A stretch of 64,000 nucleotides of DNA, taken from NCBI GenBank assembly GCA_024195265.1, contig JAJLRJ010000007.1:6530058-6594057 (forward strand), written 5' to 3'. The position numbers and the translations under genes are program-made. Positions 28,201 to 36,736 of the stretch are shown piece after piece (the first letter of the stretch is position 1; each line of letters begins with the position of its first letter). The notes below the pieces were generated by a model. The model saw only the letters and a list, made by a program, of their open reading frames with translations, was not told where the DNA came from and did no database searches. This DNA is from Dendrophyllia cribrosa. Taxonomy: Eukaryota; Cnidaria; Anthozoa; Scleractinia; Dendrophylliidae.

Positions 28201-28433
28201 CGTATAAACTGCAAAATATCTGCTCCAAGCTTGCAGCTACTTAATAGAAAATCTAATTTACTCACATCAACATCAATGACAAATTCCGAATCGTCCAACA
28301 GCTCCACAACGCAACGTATCTGGTTCGGGGTCGTTTTCCCGGTTCGCGCTAATTCCGAACCTCTTACACTGTAGATCCCGCTCTGCGATCCCAGAGATGT
28401 CGGCCGAAATTTCCTCGACATTGAGGCGTACAA
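1632..28433 (-). CDS. PTPN4: PTPN3/PTPN4-like FERM-PDZ tyrosine phosphatase (3' end off window)
   Basis: A cytosolic, membrane-skeleton-associated protein tyrosine phosphatase. Thirty-two coding exons were placed by homology and splice sites, giving about 837 residues; human PTPN4 has 926. Order of domains: FERM (about residues 20-315), a Ser/Arg-rich linker, PDZ (about 486-573), PTP (from about 640). Nearly every intron is GT-AG and codon phases agree throughout, with one exception of a single base between exons 3 and 4. The start is probably the Met at 28433, or an in-frame Met four codons later (MSRKFRP), which fits the family better. PTPN3 and PTPN4 are vertebrate paralogues of one ancestral gene, so the symbol is the nearest label, not a strict orthologue claim. 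The gene shares a roughly 200-bp promoter region with CCDC93. The final exons are beyond position 1. Confidence 0.95.
1876..2032. mobile_element. Fold-back MITE in PTPN intron
   Basis: Inverted ends: a segment starting GGTGGTTTTCACGTTACGTC and continuing into GGCGGCCATGTTG is mirrored by CAACATGGCCGCCATG and a terminal GTGAAAACCATC. About 157 bp. No coding potential. It lies 750 bp upstream of FBXO36. Confidence 0.7.
2785..3312 (+). CDS. FBXO36: F-box only protein 36, intronless
   Basis: A 175-aa protein colinear with FBXO36 (human 188 aa). It has the N-terminal [14 protein letters not shown] block, a classical F-box at about residues 91-133 ([21 protein letters not shown] then [21 protein letters not shown]), and the diagnostic C-terminal [33 protein letters not shown]-box proteins bind SKP1 in SCF ubiquitin ligases and select substrates; the substrate of FBXO36 is not known to me. 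The start Met aligns with the family start. The gene is a single exon and lies on the plus strand inside a PTPN4-like intron, between exons 31 (4730) and 32 (1725). The frame is intact, so it is likely functional. Being intronless suggests an old retrocopy, but I see no poly-A tail or target duplication. Confidence 0.93.
   Translation: MSTVKVFIEKVGQAPAPSKDFHQLVLNEREVVWRTWRIAIRRDQRGLPPNQKKVSWDEFDDDALLQSDISRVFGEETLKHVHAIVCGDWLIRLPPRVIVHIASFLDLIDVVHLGAVCKFTKKICASDLLWEKIFLTYCDTVTDEMKILAKEIGWRKVFFANKLELRVKLRRLKKK
3313..4729. other. FBXO36 3' flank, poly-G tracts
   Basis: No exon seen on either strand. Probably FBXO36 3' UTR followed by PTPN intron. Near 4549-4577 and 4692-4713 are two long G runs; the second ends only about 17 bp from the donor site of PTPN exon 31. 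Confidence 0.5.
7322..7688. mobile_element. TIR element (MITE) with a tRNA-like core
   Basis: Inverted ends GGTAGAGTCTACCTGC...CAGAAGAAGGTCGGACAC and GTGTCCGACATCCTTCTGAG...TTAGACTCTACC. The core, at about 7490-7580, carries on the minus strand a tRNA-like region with a B-box-like GGTTCAATCC, so a SINE fragment may have been captured by the element. Located in the intron upstream of the phosphotyrosine-loop exon. Confidence 0.65.
7711..7843. repeat. Fold-back repeat
   Basis: TTGGAGTATTTTGTCACGT and ACGTGACAAAATACTCCA are inverted around a spacer that includes CGATGAAATG and its mirror CATTTCATGG. About 133 bp, intronic, non-coding. Confidence 0.6.
9331..9812. mobile_element. Long fold-back MITE, about 480 bp
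   Basis: Ends AGAGCGGTTTTCA and (inverted) GAAAACCGCTCT; the arms are extensive, covering GTGTCCTAAAACC, AACCAATCAGATC, GCCGGCGCC/TGCCGGC and CGCGGGAAAACG in mirrored order. The interior contains ATTGG/CCAAT-type motifs. Non-coding, in the intron between PTPN exons 23 and 24. Confidence 0.75.
9947..13758 (-). CDS. PTPN4: PTPN4-like exons 20-23: PDZ domain
   Basis: Exons 13716-13758, 13529-13585, 10981-11073 and 9947-10016. The domain begins [18 protein letters not shown], where GRFGFNV is the carboxylate-binding loop (the GLGF-type motif of PDZ domains), continues [18 protein letters not shown] and [14 protein letters not shown], and ends with the strand LLIMTIRPN. This is a full-length class I-like PDZ that in human PTPN3/PTPN4 binds C-terminal motifs of partner proteins and modulates the phosphatase. 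The large intron between exons 21 and 22 (11074-13528) carries two TIR elements. Confidence 0.94.
10242..10638. mobile_element. TIR element packed with CATACGCT sub-repeats
   Basis: Termini GGCCCTGTCACACTATTGCG and CGCAATAGTGTGACAGGGCC form a 20-bp near-perfect TIR. Between them, many short copies of CATACGCT/AGCGTATG in both orientations make up most of the element. This subterminal-repeat layout suggests transposase binding sites in a non-autonomous DNA transposon. Confidence 0.8.
11290..11626. mobile_element. TIR element with ACTTGCG repeats
   Basis: Ends CCTGGCCAAACGGAAA and, inverted, TTTCCGTTTGGCCTG; the interior has repeated ACTTGCG/CGCAAGT words. Short reading frames here are a by-product of the repeats. 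Confidence 0.7.
11990..13334. mobile_element. 1.3-kb non-autonomous DNA transposon
   Basis: Terminal inverted repeats of about 45 bp: GGGACTGTTCATTATTTATA followed by a G-rich tract and GGTGAGAAA at the left, mirrored at the right by TTTCTCACCC, a C-rich tract and TAAATAATGAACGTTCCC. The interior has poly-G tracts at about 12070 and 13180 and no transposase frame. It fills most of the PTPN intron between the two middle PDZ exons. Confidence 0.78.
13854..15804 (-). CDS. PTPN4: PTPN4-like exons 15-19: basic/serine-rich linker
   Basis: Exons 15767-15804, 15252-15372, 14869-14962, 14448-14522 and 13854-13894. All are flanked by GT-AG and keep phase. The encoded linker is poorly conserved in the family and probably disordered: it holds [36 protein letters not shown] and a run of acidic and serine residues ([12 protein letters not shown]). 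Basophilic kinase-like sites (RRYS, RKSIS, VRSKS) stand out and would fit regulation by phosphorylation, but that is inference. The linker connects the FERM and PDZ domains. Confidence 0.85.
14999..15200 (+). repeat. Dispersed repeat, 106-bp satellite family relative
   Basis: Contains GAGTCTGTTGATGAAATTCT followed by ATGGTGTGACCATTCAAATG and a TTTTTCAATATTTTACAAAATG stretch. Other copies: about 1434-1570, 41830-42030 and 42460-42650 in the same orientation. The core matches, inverted, the unit of the tandem array at 47.7 kb. Confidence 0.65.
15988..28433 (-). CDS. PTPN4: PTPN4-like exons 1-14: FERM domain and FERM-adjacent region
   Basis: Exons (high to low): 28266-28433, 25734-25841, 24826-24861, 22869-22947, 22336-22380, 21036-21088, 20116-20189, 19735-19781, 19271-19358, 18450-18538, 18294-18357, 17341-17438, 16932-17000, 15988-16056. 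They encode, in order, the F1 start ([16 protein letters not shown]), ALFKHLDL, the [13 protein letters not shown] strand, the F2 helix [15 protein letters not shown] and [29 protein letters not shown], the F3 strands GLTVYHN...INFFPW and KRFFVQI, and the FERM C-lobe helix [17 protein letters not shown]. This is the standard three-lobed FERM module, which docks to membrane proteins and phosphoinositides. GSKYRYRGKTE then starts the FERM-adjacent region. Exons 3 and 4 join one base out of frame (see findings). Confidence 0.93.
16260..16590 (-). mobile_element. tRNA-derived SINE
   Basis: On the minus strand the head reads GGCTTCATAGCTCAGTTGGTAG (A-box region) and later AGGTCACAGGTTCGAACCCC (B-box region), followed by GAAGTCCTGAATTTTTCAGG and the tail CAACTGCGAGGATCAT. 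The tail sequence with CATATATGAACTGCGG is present on both sides as a direct repeat. This structure is a common coral SINE in my recollection. A diverged partial copy lies at 17590-17670. It sits in a PTPN intron. Confidence 0.8.
17099..17326. mobile_element. Short MITE abutting PTPN exon 12
   Basis: Ends TTAAGGGGCAGTATCACGAG and, inverted, CTCATGATACTGCCCCTTTA, consistent with a TTA target duplication as in Harbinger-type elements. Its right end lies about 15 bp from the 5' splice site of the FERM C-lobe exon (17341-17438). Confidence 0.75.
19901..20060. repeat. Near-perfect 160-bp palindrome
   Basis: ATAGCCCAATTTTGATATAT continues through AAAATTCAACTTGAAACAAA and CATCACTACGAGGCTTAG; all of it is mirrored after a loop of roughly 30 bp. 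The arms are about 62 bp with few mismatches. Fold-back element in the intron between PTPN exons 7 and 8. Confidence 0.85.
22019..22172. repeat. Fold-back repeat, about 150 bp
   Basis: TGTTGTGGTTCAAATTTTT and its inverse AAAAATTTGAACCACAACA bracket inner matched blocks (AGACCAGTTTAA / AAGACTGGTC, TTTTTGTTT / AAACAAAAA). Followed at about 22220-22249 by a long G run. Confidence 0.75.
23098..24770. mobile_element. 1.7-kb TIR element with split-gene-free interior
   Basis: Left end TACTGTATTTCCTCGAATAA, right end inverted TTATTCAAGGAAATACGGTA. Adjacent subterminal blocks (CCCTCGATTAATCGCCCC / CTCGATTAATTGCCTCCCC) recur near both ends. The interior has no convincing transposase frame. The element lies wholly in the intron between PTPN exons 3 and 4. 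Confidence 0.75.
25842..28265. other. PTPN intron 1, largely featureless
   Basis: AT-rich intron. A tRNA-like minus-strand segment with a B-box-like GAGTTCAAATCC followed by a long T run lies at about 26135-26215, possibly a SINE relic. A G tract lies at about 26627-26645. No other structure recognised. Confidence 0.5.
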
Positions 28434-28635
28434 TACACCAAAGCCCTCTCACATAAGTCACGGTGGTTTGGCCTTTTAAATAATGGCAGTCGATCTTGAA
28501 AATTATAAACAAACTCACTGATATTTCGTTGTATTTTGATGGCAGAAATTTGTAAGTGATTAGTAAACCTAGACACAAGTCACGTGGTGCTTGGAAGCGA
28601 TGATTGCAGGCTCACGGCAACAGAGCTGATTCAAA
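28434..28635. promoter_or_regulatory. Shared divergent promoter region, PTPN4-like / CCDC93
   Basis: The start codons of two divergently transcribed genes are only about 202 bp apart, so promoters and both 5' UTRs must lie here and in immediately adjacent sequence. The CCDC93 ATG is embedded in CAAAATGGCGGCGG, matching a YY1 core and close to the TISU element (translation initiator of short 5' UTRs). No clear TATA box. The exact start sites cannot be read from the sequence. Confidence 0.75.
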
Positions 28636-31600
28636 ATGGCGGCGGTCGCTCGAGATTCTCGATTTGCCGGGGTGAAAACCTTTAGCGAAAAGTTCTCGCA
28701 ACCTGAAGTAGATGCCGAAGGAAGAGTTAGAAAGGTTCGTGGACAGTTTGTTAAGTTAAAACACTAAAAACGCTTCCTGTATGGTTAGAGTTTGTTGTTT
28801 GTTTTTTTGGAAACGCAGAGTTGTTTTGCATTTGGTATTTCCGGTGACTGAAAGAGAAGTGCAAACTTTCCGAGAGCTCACCCACATATAAAACGTTGTA
28901 AGTTCGCCTTCAAATACCTTCAATGCCGGAGAGCGGATGCTGTAATTGTATTTTCCAGTTTTAAACGGACGTAGAGATTACTACGTGAGCGGAAGTGAGC
29001 TTGTTTGTGGGTGTGTACACCTTAATTGTTGATCTCTCCGCCGACCTCAGCTCTCAGATCTAAAAACAATCTCCTTAATTTTTTTATTTGTCTTGACCTT
29101 GATTTTGTTTAACGCGTCTTGTGATCCTTTGTTATTTATATTCCATTCTCATTTAAAAAGATGGCGTTGAAAGTTTTACCAAAGACTATAAAAAACTACT
29201 AAATTATTGTATTGTATTGTACAATTAAAATACATAAAACCTTTGCCACTTTCCTGTACATTGAACATAAACGACAACAAGAAAACAGCATTTAGGTTAA
29301 ACTGTAGAGCCACTATTTGCATGTCGTTGAATACAAAATAACGGTCTTTTGTTTTCATATGCCTCATTCTAGAAAATGTGGCCAAAAATCACTCCCCAGC
29401 ATTTACATTGTAATGTTTATAATTCTTTTTAAATGTTACATAGATAACCTATCGTGACACATGTCACAGATGAGAAATTGATGAAAAATTTAACTGATTA
29501 GTCATTGATTATCAGCAACGATCAATGACTAATCACAGTGACTAACTGTCAAAGCCACAAAAATTTCATTCATTGAGCAGCCATTGATTGCTTCAGTTAG
29601 TCATCAATTTCATTAAACATTCATTGATTTTATGTAAAGGTCATTTTTTGAGTGACCTTTAAAATTTAGAATTAAACAGCAAAAATTGAACTTCTTTGTG
29701 AGAAATACTGCAGGTTGCTCTTGTTTTGTGCAGATCAAATGTTTTATACTTGACCATGGATTTCATTTATATCACTGAATTTGTCTAATACCTTTGGTTG
29801 GAAGGCTTCATGTGAAAATATAACCAAATTTGGTATTATACCATGACATGTTGCTTATCAAATTAAACAAATCAACTTTGTTAGTAAACTCTCTTATACC
29901 CCTCATGGTCTCCGGTTGTTGTTATGATTGGTGGTACACTAACAGGGTTTCTGAAATTACAGTATGTGATGGTCTAATATCACACAATTGACCTCAAATC
30001 GCACTAAATCACACAATTTACTAATCAGAATATATTCTTTCAAAAATTGCATAAATCAACAAATTTATAAGCAAAACCAGAATTTACCCATTTATTTTAT
30101 TACAAGTCAGAAACACTGAAAATCTAAATTACACAAATGACTATAGCTCATTTATGGTCAGCAGTTTGTATGTATGATCTACTGTATACACCACCTAAAA
30201 TTACTCTCTTTTGTTTTAGGGTAATTTCTTTGCTTTATCTACAGTATTATTTAGTAAAAATCTGGGGACAGAAAAAAGTTACATCTGAAACCTGTAAAAA
30301 AAAAAAAACTTTATTAGTGTAAAAAAAATCACAATCTGCAGCTCTTTTGCTGCATAATTTTCCATATTTTTCACATCCTATCCGAAGTCGTGGCTGTGAA
30401 GACTCAACTCATTAAATATTTATTAATCTTGTTATCATTAATGTGCAAATTTAACTGATCACAAAAATATTTTTTTGGGTTACGATAGCCAAAGTCAAAT
30501 GCCAAGAAGAATTGAAAGGCCTTCTCCCCCACCTACCCTTTGCATCCCCAAACACATTTTTAACTTGTAAAGTGTGGATATGAGCATTTGGGTAGAAATT
30601 TCACTTGATTGCATGATGGTCTGTAAACATTGAGCCTGCAACATGTAATGGTCACCTGCCTTACCCATGGGGATGGTGTTGAAGAGAGGGGATGATGGGA
30701 AGTTTGATTTAGGGGCGGGATGGGGGAGGGAGGGGTGGTCGGTGGAGCAAAATGCCCAGGTGAGGGGAAGGTCCAAACATGTGTGCACATAATCTTTTAT
30801 TTAAAGCATTCTGTATTCACAATTTGGTTCAGGAAAGCCAGAATACACATCTCCTCAGGTTGGACAGATCCATACGCATTTGCCTGTCCAAATTACCCAT
30901 GGATTGGCTGCCACAGACAGCTGTGTTATTAGGACTTATCAACATAGCATAGCTGGCTGCTACTTTATAGTAAACTAAGCTGTTAACTGGATGTAAACGT
31001 GCATAAGGTTCTGGCCAAACTGAGGAGATGTTGTAGTACACCTGTACTCACATTAATAATGTCTGATATACCATGTTATGTCTATGAAGGTGGAGACTCG
31101 AGAAGATGAGGAGCAGAATGTGAAAATGGCTGAAACCGTTGAGCTTCTGCTGGCGGCAGGGTATTTTAGAGCAAGAATCAAAGGATTATCACCATTTGAT
31201 AAGGTACCTGATTGCATGTTTTGTAACAGTTGGTACTATTGTATATGAAATTTTGTTGGATATAAGTTGCTCAATTGACATTACTTAGCTCTATTCTAGA
31301 GAGCATGTTAGCACCATTCCTTCTCAAGATGATGTAATGTTGTGTTTCATTACAAGACTACCCCTTGATCAAACTAATATGTACTAGGGTGAATATCACC
31401 ATTTTACAAATAAATTAACAGTGTAAGTTATGTCCTTGTTTGTCATCTATTATCTTCAAGGTTGTTGGCGGCATGACATGGTGCATTTCAGTGTGCGACT
31501 TTGACATTGATGTTGATTTACTTTTCCAAGAAAATTCAACCATTGGTCAGAAAATGTAAGTACAATACAAAGCTGTTGAGTATTGATTATGATGGTCTGA

Positions 31601-34600
31601 TTCATCGCCAGTTGTCCCTTGTCCTCGTAAAGGGCGAGAGTCAAGGGAGACTGGGTGAAAAGTGAGGCACGGGACATGGAGGGTATAGACTGTTCACAGT
31701 CCATTTTTCGGTGTGATCAGTCAAGGTCGATTGTTAGTTTGAGTTGCCACCATTTTCAAATTGGTTTTTTCATAGCGAGCGAAAACTGGGGAGAGATCAG
31801 AAATCCCATTGGGATGGGCATTGTTGAGATGGAGGGGGGGGGGGGGGGGAGTGGGGGAGTATGGATTCAAAATATTTTTTCCACTTCCCCACCCTTCACA
31901 GAGTTTACCCCCAATGTCTGTTCCCGCAGGATTTGTGGGCTCTCCCTTTTCGTTTGCCATGAAAAACCAAAATGGCAGCAACTTGAACTAGCGATTGACC
32001 CTGGCTGATCACACTGAAAAATAGGGGACTGTGAACAACAGTCTACGGAGAGTATGATGGGAAGGAAGAAAAGGAAGGAAGGAGACGACCCATCTCCTGA
32101 CTTTCTTCTTTCCCATGACCCCGTGTGCTTCCCTTGTTAATATTCAATAGGACTCCAAGAGACTGGGGTTGAGTCAAGATAATGGTCATCAGCATCTGTC
32201 CTTCACTTGCCTAGTGTTGCATAGAGCACAGACAAAAGTTCTCCATTTCCGCCTCTATTGACCTGTGCAATGCAGGTTATGTGGGTTATTTGCATGCGCA
32301 GACACTTGCACGAACATATCTCCTTGTGCTTGTGCTTGTGCTTGTGCTTAGTGCACATGTATATAAATATCTTTGTGCTTGTACTTATGTTGTACCATTC
32401 ACCTTTGTTCTTGCACTGTTCATTAGAAGATGAAAGACTGTCCCTTAAGATTAGAACAAGTGGTGTCCAGATTTTTCATCTCGTGCGAAGTTTAAAATTT
32501 AGCAAATTTCCACTGGTTTTCCATGGTGTGGACTCTTATTTACCACAATTTACGTCATCACATGGTCAAAATGTTGTGGACTCACAAGGCGCAGCGGAGT
32601 GAGTCAGCAACAAATGTTGACCATGTCATGACGTTAATCGTGGTAAATAAGAGTCCACACCACGGAAAACCGGTGGAAATCTGTTTTTTTACTACAATAG
32701 AAATTGCGTGATGTTAGCGTCAGCAACGTTGTCTGCACTCTCATTTACCACCCGCATCGACCAATCACATTGCGAGATTACTGGCAATTGTGGTAAAAAA
32801 TGTTGTTGGTTTTTTTTCAGCGCTTTGACAGAAAAGATTGTTGCAGTTCTTCCACGTATGAAGTGTCCTCATCGACTGGAGCCTCATCAAATTCAAGGCT
32901 TGGATTTTATCAACATTTTCCCAGTGATACAGGTAACAAAATAATAATTCTTCACTTACTACTGAAAGTCAACCACTTGCTCCATATGTGCATGTTTTTA
33001 TGTTTTAAACATTGCTCCATCTTTTTGTTTTAACCTTCCAATTTTGTCTTATTAATAGCTAGTACTTCCAGTTTGGCAAAACAATGTTTGTTGTCATGGC
33101 AAAATTTAGCCATCAGGTGAAAGACAAAATATGAATGAAGGTTTGAATGCTTAAATTGGCAACTTTTAAGTTTTTCAATTATTTTTCGGCTAAAATTGTC
33201 AAAATATTCACCCCTCATGATCTTGCTCTTGCCTACATACGGTTATTTAACTGACCGAAGAAACAAAACCAACAAACAAGTATGTAAACAAACAAACAGC
33301 AAGGCTTGTGGCCAGTTGATGACAATATTTTTGTTTTCTTTAGTGGCTGGTAAAGAAAGCAATTGAAAGGAAGGAGGAGATGGGTGATTATATCAGAGAG
33401 TTTTCAGTGTCACAGTTTAACAAGCATCACTCAACACCACAGGTGTGTGAAAGTACTAAGAATGTAAGTTGCAGGTAAGATCCGTTCTCAGGTTGAATCA
33501 GTATTCAATCTAGGTTAAATGTGTACCTACAGTAGTAATCAGTCTAGGTAAGCTAACCCTAACCCCAGAAAAAGCTAACCGTCACCCCTAGCAGAAGGAT
33601 AAATGTAGCCGCAGTGGTTTGATAGCCTCCTACGCAGATGTTCATAGGGCTCGTCACGCAATCTGGATGAGCCCTAAGGATGTCTGCGTAGGAGGCTAGT
33701 GGTTTGATGGTTACCTGTTAATGTAGCTTTGTGTTTGAGTTAGCTAGGGTTAGCTTTGTGTTAGAGTAATCTTTGTGCTGAGGTTAGAGTTACATGTAGC
33801 TTACATGTACCTAGATTGAATACTGCGTAGACGTTTAACCTACATTGAATACTGATCTAACCTGAGACTGGATTTTATCTGCAACATGTACGCTATGATT
33901 CACAGTTTCCAAGCTCATATAATACTAATTCCCCCTAGTGATTGTAATTTATTTGTTTTAAAGTTAGTAATGAGAATTTATTCGGACTTGTAGTGTCACT
34001 GTCATCATAATGTAGATTTTTATATGCTGGGAGGTGTACAGGCTTAGAACAATGAGAGGCAGCTGTATTCACACTGAGGCTAAGTTTGGATACCGAGCCT
34101 TAATTGATTCATGTTACACTTTTTTTGGTTTCTTGGTCTGTCTGCATGATTACCTATATAAAAGTATATTGTATAATAACTAACTGGTAAAAAGGTAAAG
34201 TTGCACACAATCCACAAGTGGCCCACTTGGCTATAGACTGCTAGCTGTCCCCTTCAGTCTGTTGAGAAGAGGAGTTTTTTCGCTCGGTCAGTCGATCGCT
34301 TGACTATCCAGAGAGGAAATGCTAGCAATCTAACTTGGCTGTAGCATGAAGCAACTTGGAGTATTGCCCCCCCTACCCCTGGATAGGTTACCCCCAGCAT
34401 TTTGTCACCGGTATCCATTTATACACCAGCTTGGAAAGACATTGTGGAGTAAAAGTTTCTTGTCTAAGAAAACAACACGTAGGCCGAGAACAGGCCTCAC
34501 ACCACCTACTTTCTGATCTGACGTCCAGCACAAACCACTACACTGCTGCGCCTCCATAGGGTACAGTTGGTATGGAGGTTTTTTCCCTTCAGGGTTGCTA

Positions 34601-36736
34601 AACTGCCATTTTTAACTCTTTTCTTAGGATGATGAATTTATTGTAAGGAAACCAAAGTGTATCAATGGAATGGAAAGTCTCAAGGTTGGTTGATTTTAGT
34701 TCCTTAGCCAGAAAATGGGAAGAAACATCAATCAACTATTTCATTTTAAACATCTTTATTGTGCAGGACTATTGGGCCATACTGAACACATAGAGGGATA
34801 AACAAAAATTTCAAGCTGGCAGGAATTAAAATTTTATTGTTGCTGTTCTGCTTCTATCAGGGAGTTTTTAATGCAGTTATATGTTTCTCGCTTACTTATT
34901 TTAGGAAACATATAAACCACGTAGACAATACCGCAAACCAGAATCCAAGACTCAAACAGATGAAGAGACAAGAGTTAGGACAACTCTCTTGGAATATGGC
35001 TGGTATGTACAACCTACCTAGGCTTGCTTTGTATATTAAAATTTTTCTGACATCAAGATAATAATTTCCTGTGTTTGGAATGGGCATATTTCATGGTACT
35101 TATTATTAATAATAAATTTCTGTGATTTTGCATAATTTTCCAAACCCAAGTTAGGAGTAAAATTTGTGTTGTGTTGTAATTAAAGGTCCCTGGGCAAGAA
35201 TGTCCTTAGTGACTTTTTGGAAAATTTTCACTGAAATCTTGTTTTTTTTTTTTTTCACCTCATGATCAAAAGGGACTTGCTTGCCAAAATTATGACTGGA
35301 TCATGTTAAATATGACTGAAAAGATTTCAACCAGGTCTTCTACTTTCGAATAAAATAAAATTTTATCTTGAAAAGATACATACATGTAGGGTGCCCTAAG
35401 ACCAAAAACATTTTCTCAAATATGTGAATTTTTCCCCATATTGGATCTGTTTTAACCCTTTACTCCCTAAGGCGAATGCCACTTTTTTCCAAATTGATAA
35501 GGAGTAACCCTATGTCCATGTATGATATACCATTTTAAAGCTATTAATCAGTGTATTTTATAAAACATATCAGCATCTGTGAAGGAAGTTATGGTTTTGA
35601 CAGAAATGGATATTAAACGTAAAAGTAAAAAAGTTCAATAACATCGTACTTTTCATATATATTAGTTACACCCTTAAACTATAGCTCATTTTGAAGCTTT
35701 TAGTTCATAGATTAATATGAGATGAGTCATGGACTACAAATAGATAGATAGATAGATAGATAATCTTTATTTAAACACGGTAAAAATTCGTCAGCTAAAA
35801 ATCATTATAATACTAACACAAAGCAATAAACTAATATTAAAAAATATCTATATATGAAGAATTTAATAAATAATAAAAAGCTGCTTTCCACGAATGCCGT
35901 GCCTTATAGTTCCTCTTTGAGAAGTCGTTTAAATTGCCCAAGGGACTCAGCTTTCCTTACATTATGAGAAAGGCTGTTCCAGAGCATGGCGCCACTATAA
36001 CTGAAACTATTTTTATAATAGTTTGTGCGCGGCAATGGAACATTAAGTTTATCCTCAGAGTCCCTTAGGTTGTAACTAATTTCTCGCTTCTCAAATTTAG
36101 AACTTAGATAGTTTGGAGCCAACCCGTGTAGAGACCTATAAACCGTCGTAGCTCTTTGAATTTGTTGCTGGCAAGCAAGATTTTTCCATCCTAGGAGTTC
36201 TAATAGATTACCAGCATCTACGTCATAGTCTGAATAGGTCAAAACACGGGCTGCTCTGTTTTGTATTAGGAAAGAAATGTTGAAAAGTTGTAGGGATGGT
36301 CAACCATGCCATGTATAGGAGGGGGTCATGATTTTATGCCCTTGTTGGGTAGATCTTTACAAGATGATTTTGGTGGCAAAAATTCATTGATAGAAATCTA
36401 CCAAATATTGAGCAAGTTATGGCATTATGTGCCAATTGGCACTCTTAGGGAGTAAAGGGTTAAGAACCTTGATAATAAGAAGTCATTAATTTGACAAATC
36501 TGTGCTTTTTAAGGCCTAAAACATACAATATTAGGAAAAGTTGCCAAAAAGTCACTTAAGATGTGTAGAAGTCTATAACCAGCACATTCTGTTTTGCACC
36601 ATCTTCATAATGTCTCCACTCAGATTAATTAATTTTTCAAGTTTGTTTTTATTAAATTTTGCTTAAATTGCATCATTTGTGAATATTGTTTTTACTCCAT
36701 AGGCAGTATGGATTTAGCAAGGAACAGAGAGATAAG
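28636..36736 (+). CDS. CCDC93: CCDC93 exons 1-8: N-terminal calponin-homology-like domain
   Basis: Exons 28636-28734, 31090-31203, 31461-31555, 32821-32932, 33344-33442, 34628-34684, 34905-35002, 36703-36736. The first 33 residues are a low-conservation lead ([20 protein letters not shown]). Residues about 34-173 form the NN-CH (NDC80/NUF2-like calponin homology) domain shared with CCDC22 and used for complex assembly. Exons 6-8 encode a charged connector with [12 protein letters not shown] and [15 protein letters not shown], as in the vertebrate protein. Confidence 0.94.

Larger units (their letters stand above)
35184..36562. mobile_element. MITE 'A', interrupted by nested insertions
   Basis: Outer sequence (for example CCAAAATTATGACTGGATCA and ACATTTTCTCAAATATGTGA) matches the uninterrupted copy at 58312-58720. 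Ends AAAGGTCCCTGGGCAAGAAT and an inverted AAAAAGTCACTTAAGATGTG are recognisable. It is split at a TTAA by element B. Confidence 0.8.
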
